Shown here: in pieces, positions 63,919-64,000 of the stretch
How positions within the stretch are numbered: the first letter of the stretch is position 1
Layout: each line of letters starts with the position of its first letter
DNA from: Lithobates sylvaticus
Lineage: Eukaryota; Chordata; Amphibia; Anura; Ranidae
Assembly (NCBI GenBank): GCA_028564925.1
Contig: CM053026.1
Location: 594,700,661-594,764,660, forward strand
Reading direction: 5' to 3'
DNA length: 64,000 nucleotides
The notes under the pieces: model-generated
What the model saw: only the letters and a program-made list of their open reading frames with translations
Databases searched by the model: none
Told to the model about the DNA's origin: nothing
Program-made: the position numbers and the translations under genes

Positions 63919-64000
63919 TAGAAAAAATCCCCCAGCCCTGTTTTGATAATTGGTAACAAAACTGATTACAGAGGACACAGGCAAGCTGTGAATCTCATCA

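Overview
The window is repeat-dominated vertebrate DNA that most resembles a ranid frog. The clearest clue is an intact Tc1-type element at 40678-42298 whose 340-residue transposase and 214-bp terminal repeats match what I recall of the Frog Prince family from Rana pipiens. TTAA-flanked piggyBac miniatures, Harbinger miniatures ending in TGCNGCGTACACAC and Penelope-like retroelements with hammerhead motifs fit the same picture. No complete host gene is visible. The only host-gene candidate is a short minus-strand terminal exon near 33.5 kb that I could not name.

Layout. 0.7-5.6 kb: a minus-strand L1/Tx1-type LINE tail abutting a decayed piggyBac with all three catalytic aspartates recognisable across frames. 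7.4-9 kb: Penelope-like flank with an intact-core hammerhead ribozyme. 10.0-12.3 kb: a palindromic insertion with a 17-bp target duplication and a second hammerhead-like motif. 12.3-19.2 kb: a LINE tail split by a hAT miniature, and a run of miniature elements. 21.8-29.6 kb: Harbinger copy A. 31.6-39.7 kb: a minisatellite, miniature elements, an LTR-like repeat and the host exon candidate. 39.7-54.0 kb: Harbinger copy B, complete from end to end with TTA duplications but holding nested insertions. 54.6-57.5 kb: a young LTR-element fossil inside a TA microsatellite. 58-63.8 kb: three Penelope-like loci on the minus strand and a near-perfect hairpin.

The main biological unit is the Harbinger family. 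Both copies carry a transposase on the plus strand, then a convergent Myb/SANT-like gene on the minus strand, then a MADF-domain gene on the plus strand. The last two are divergent and share a conserved TATA-containing promoter. This gives a three-gene element with two different DNA-binding partner proteins. Copy B also holds an inverted MADF fragment at its 3' end that could pair with the sense MADF exon.

Nesting gives relative ages. Harbinger B is old and decayed. A Tc1 element with one mismatch between its terminal repeats entered its first intron. A hAT-type element, mostly a 2.2-kb palindrome, entered its second transposase exon. An LTR element whose two LTRs look identical then entered that hAT element. 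All boundaries come from reading the sequence by eye, and family names from memory of protein motifs and ends. No alignment or database search was run.
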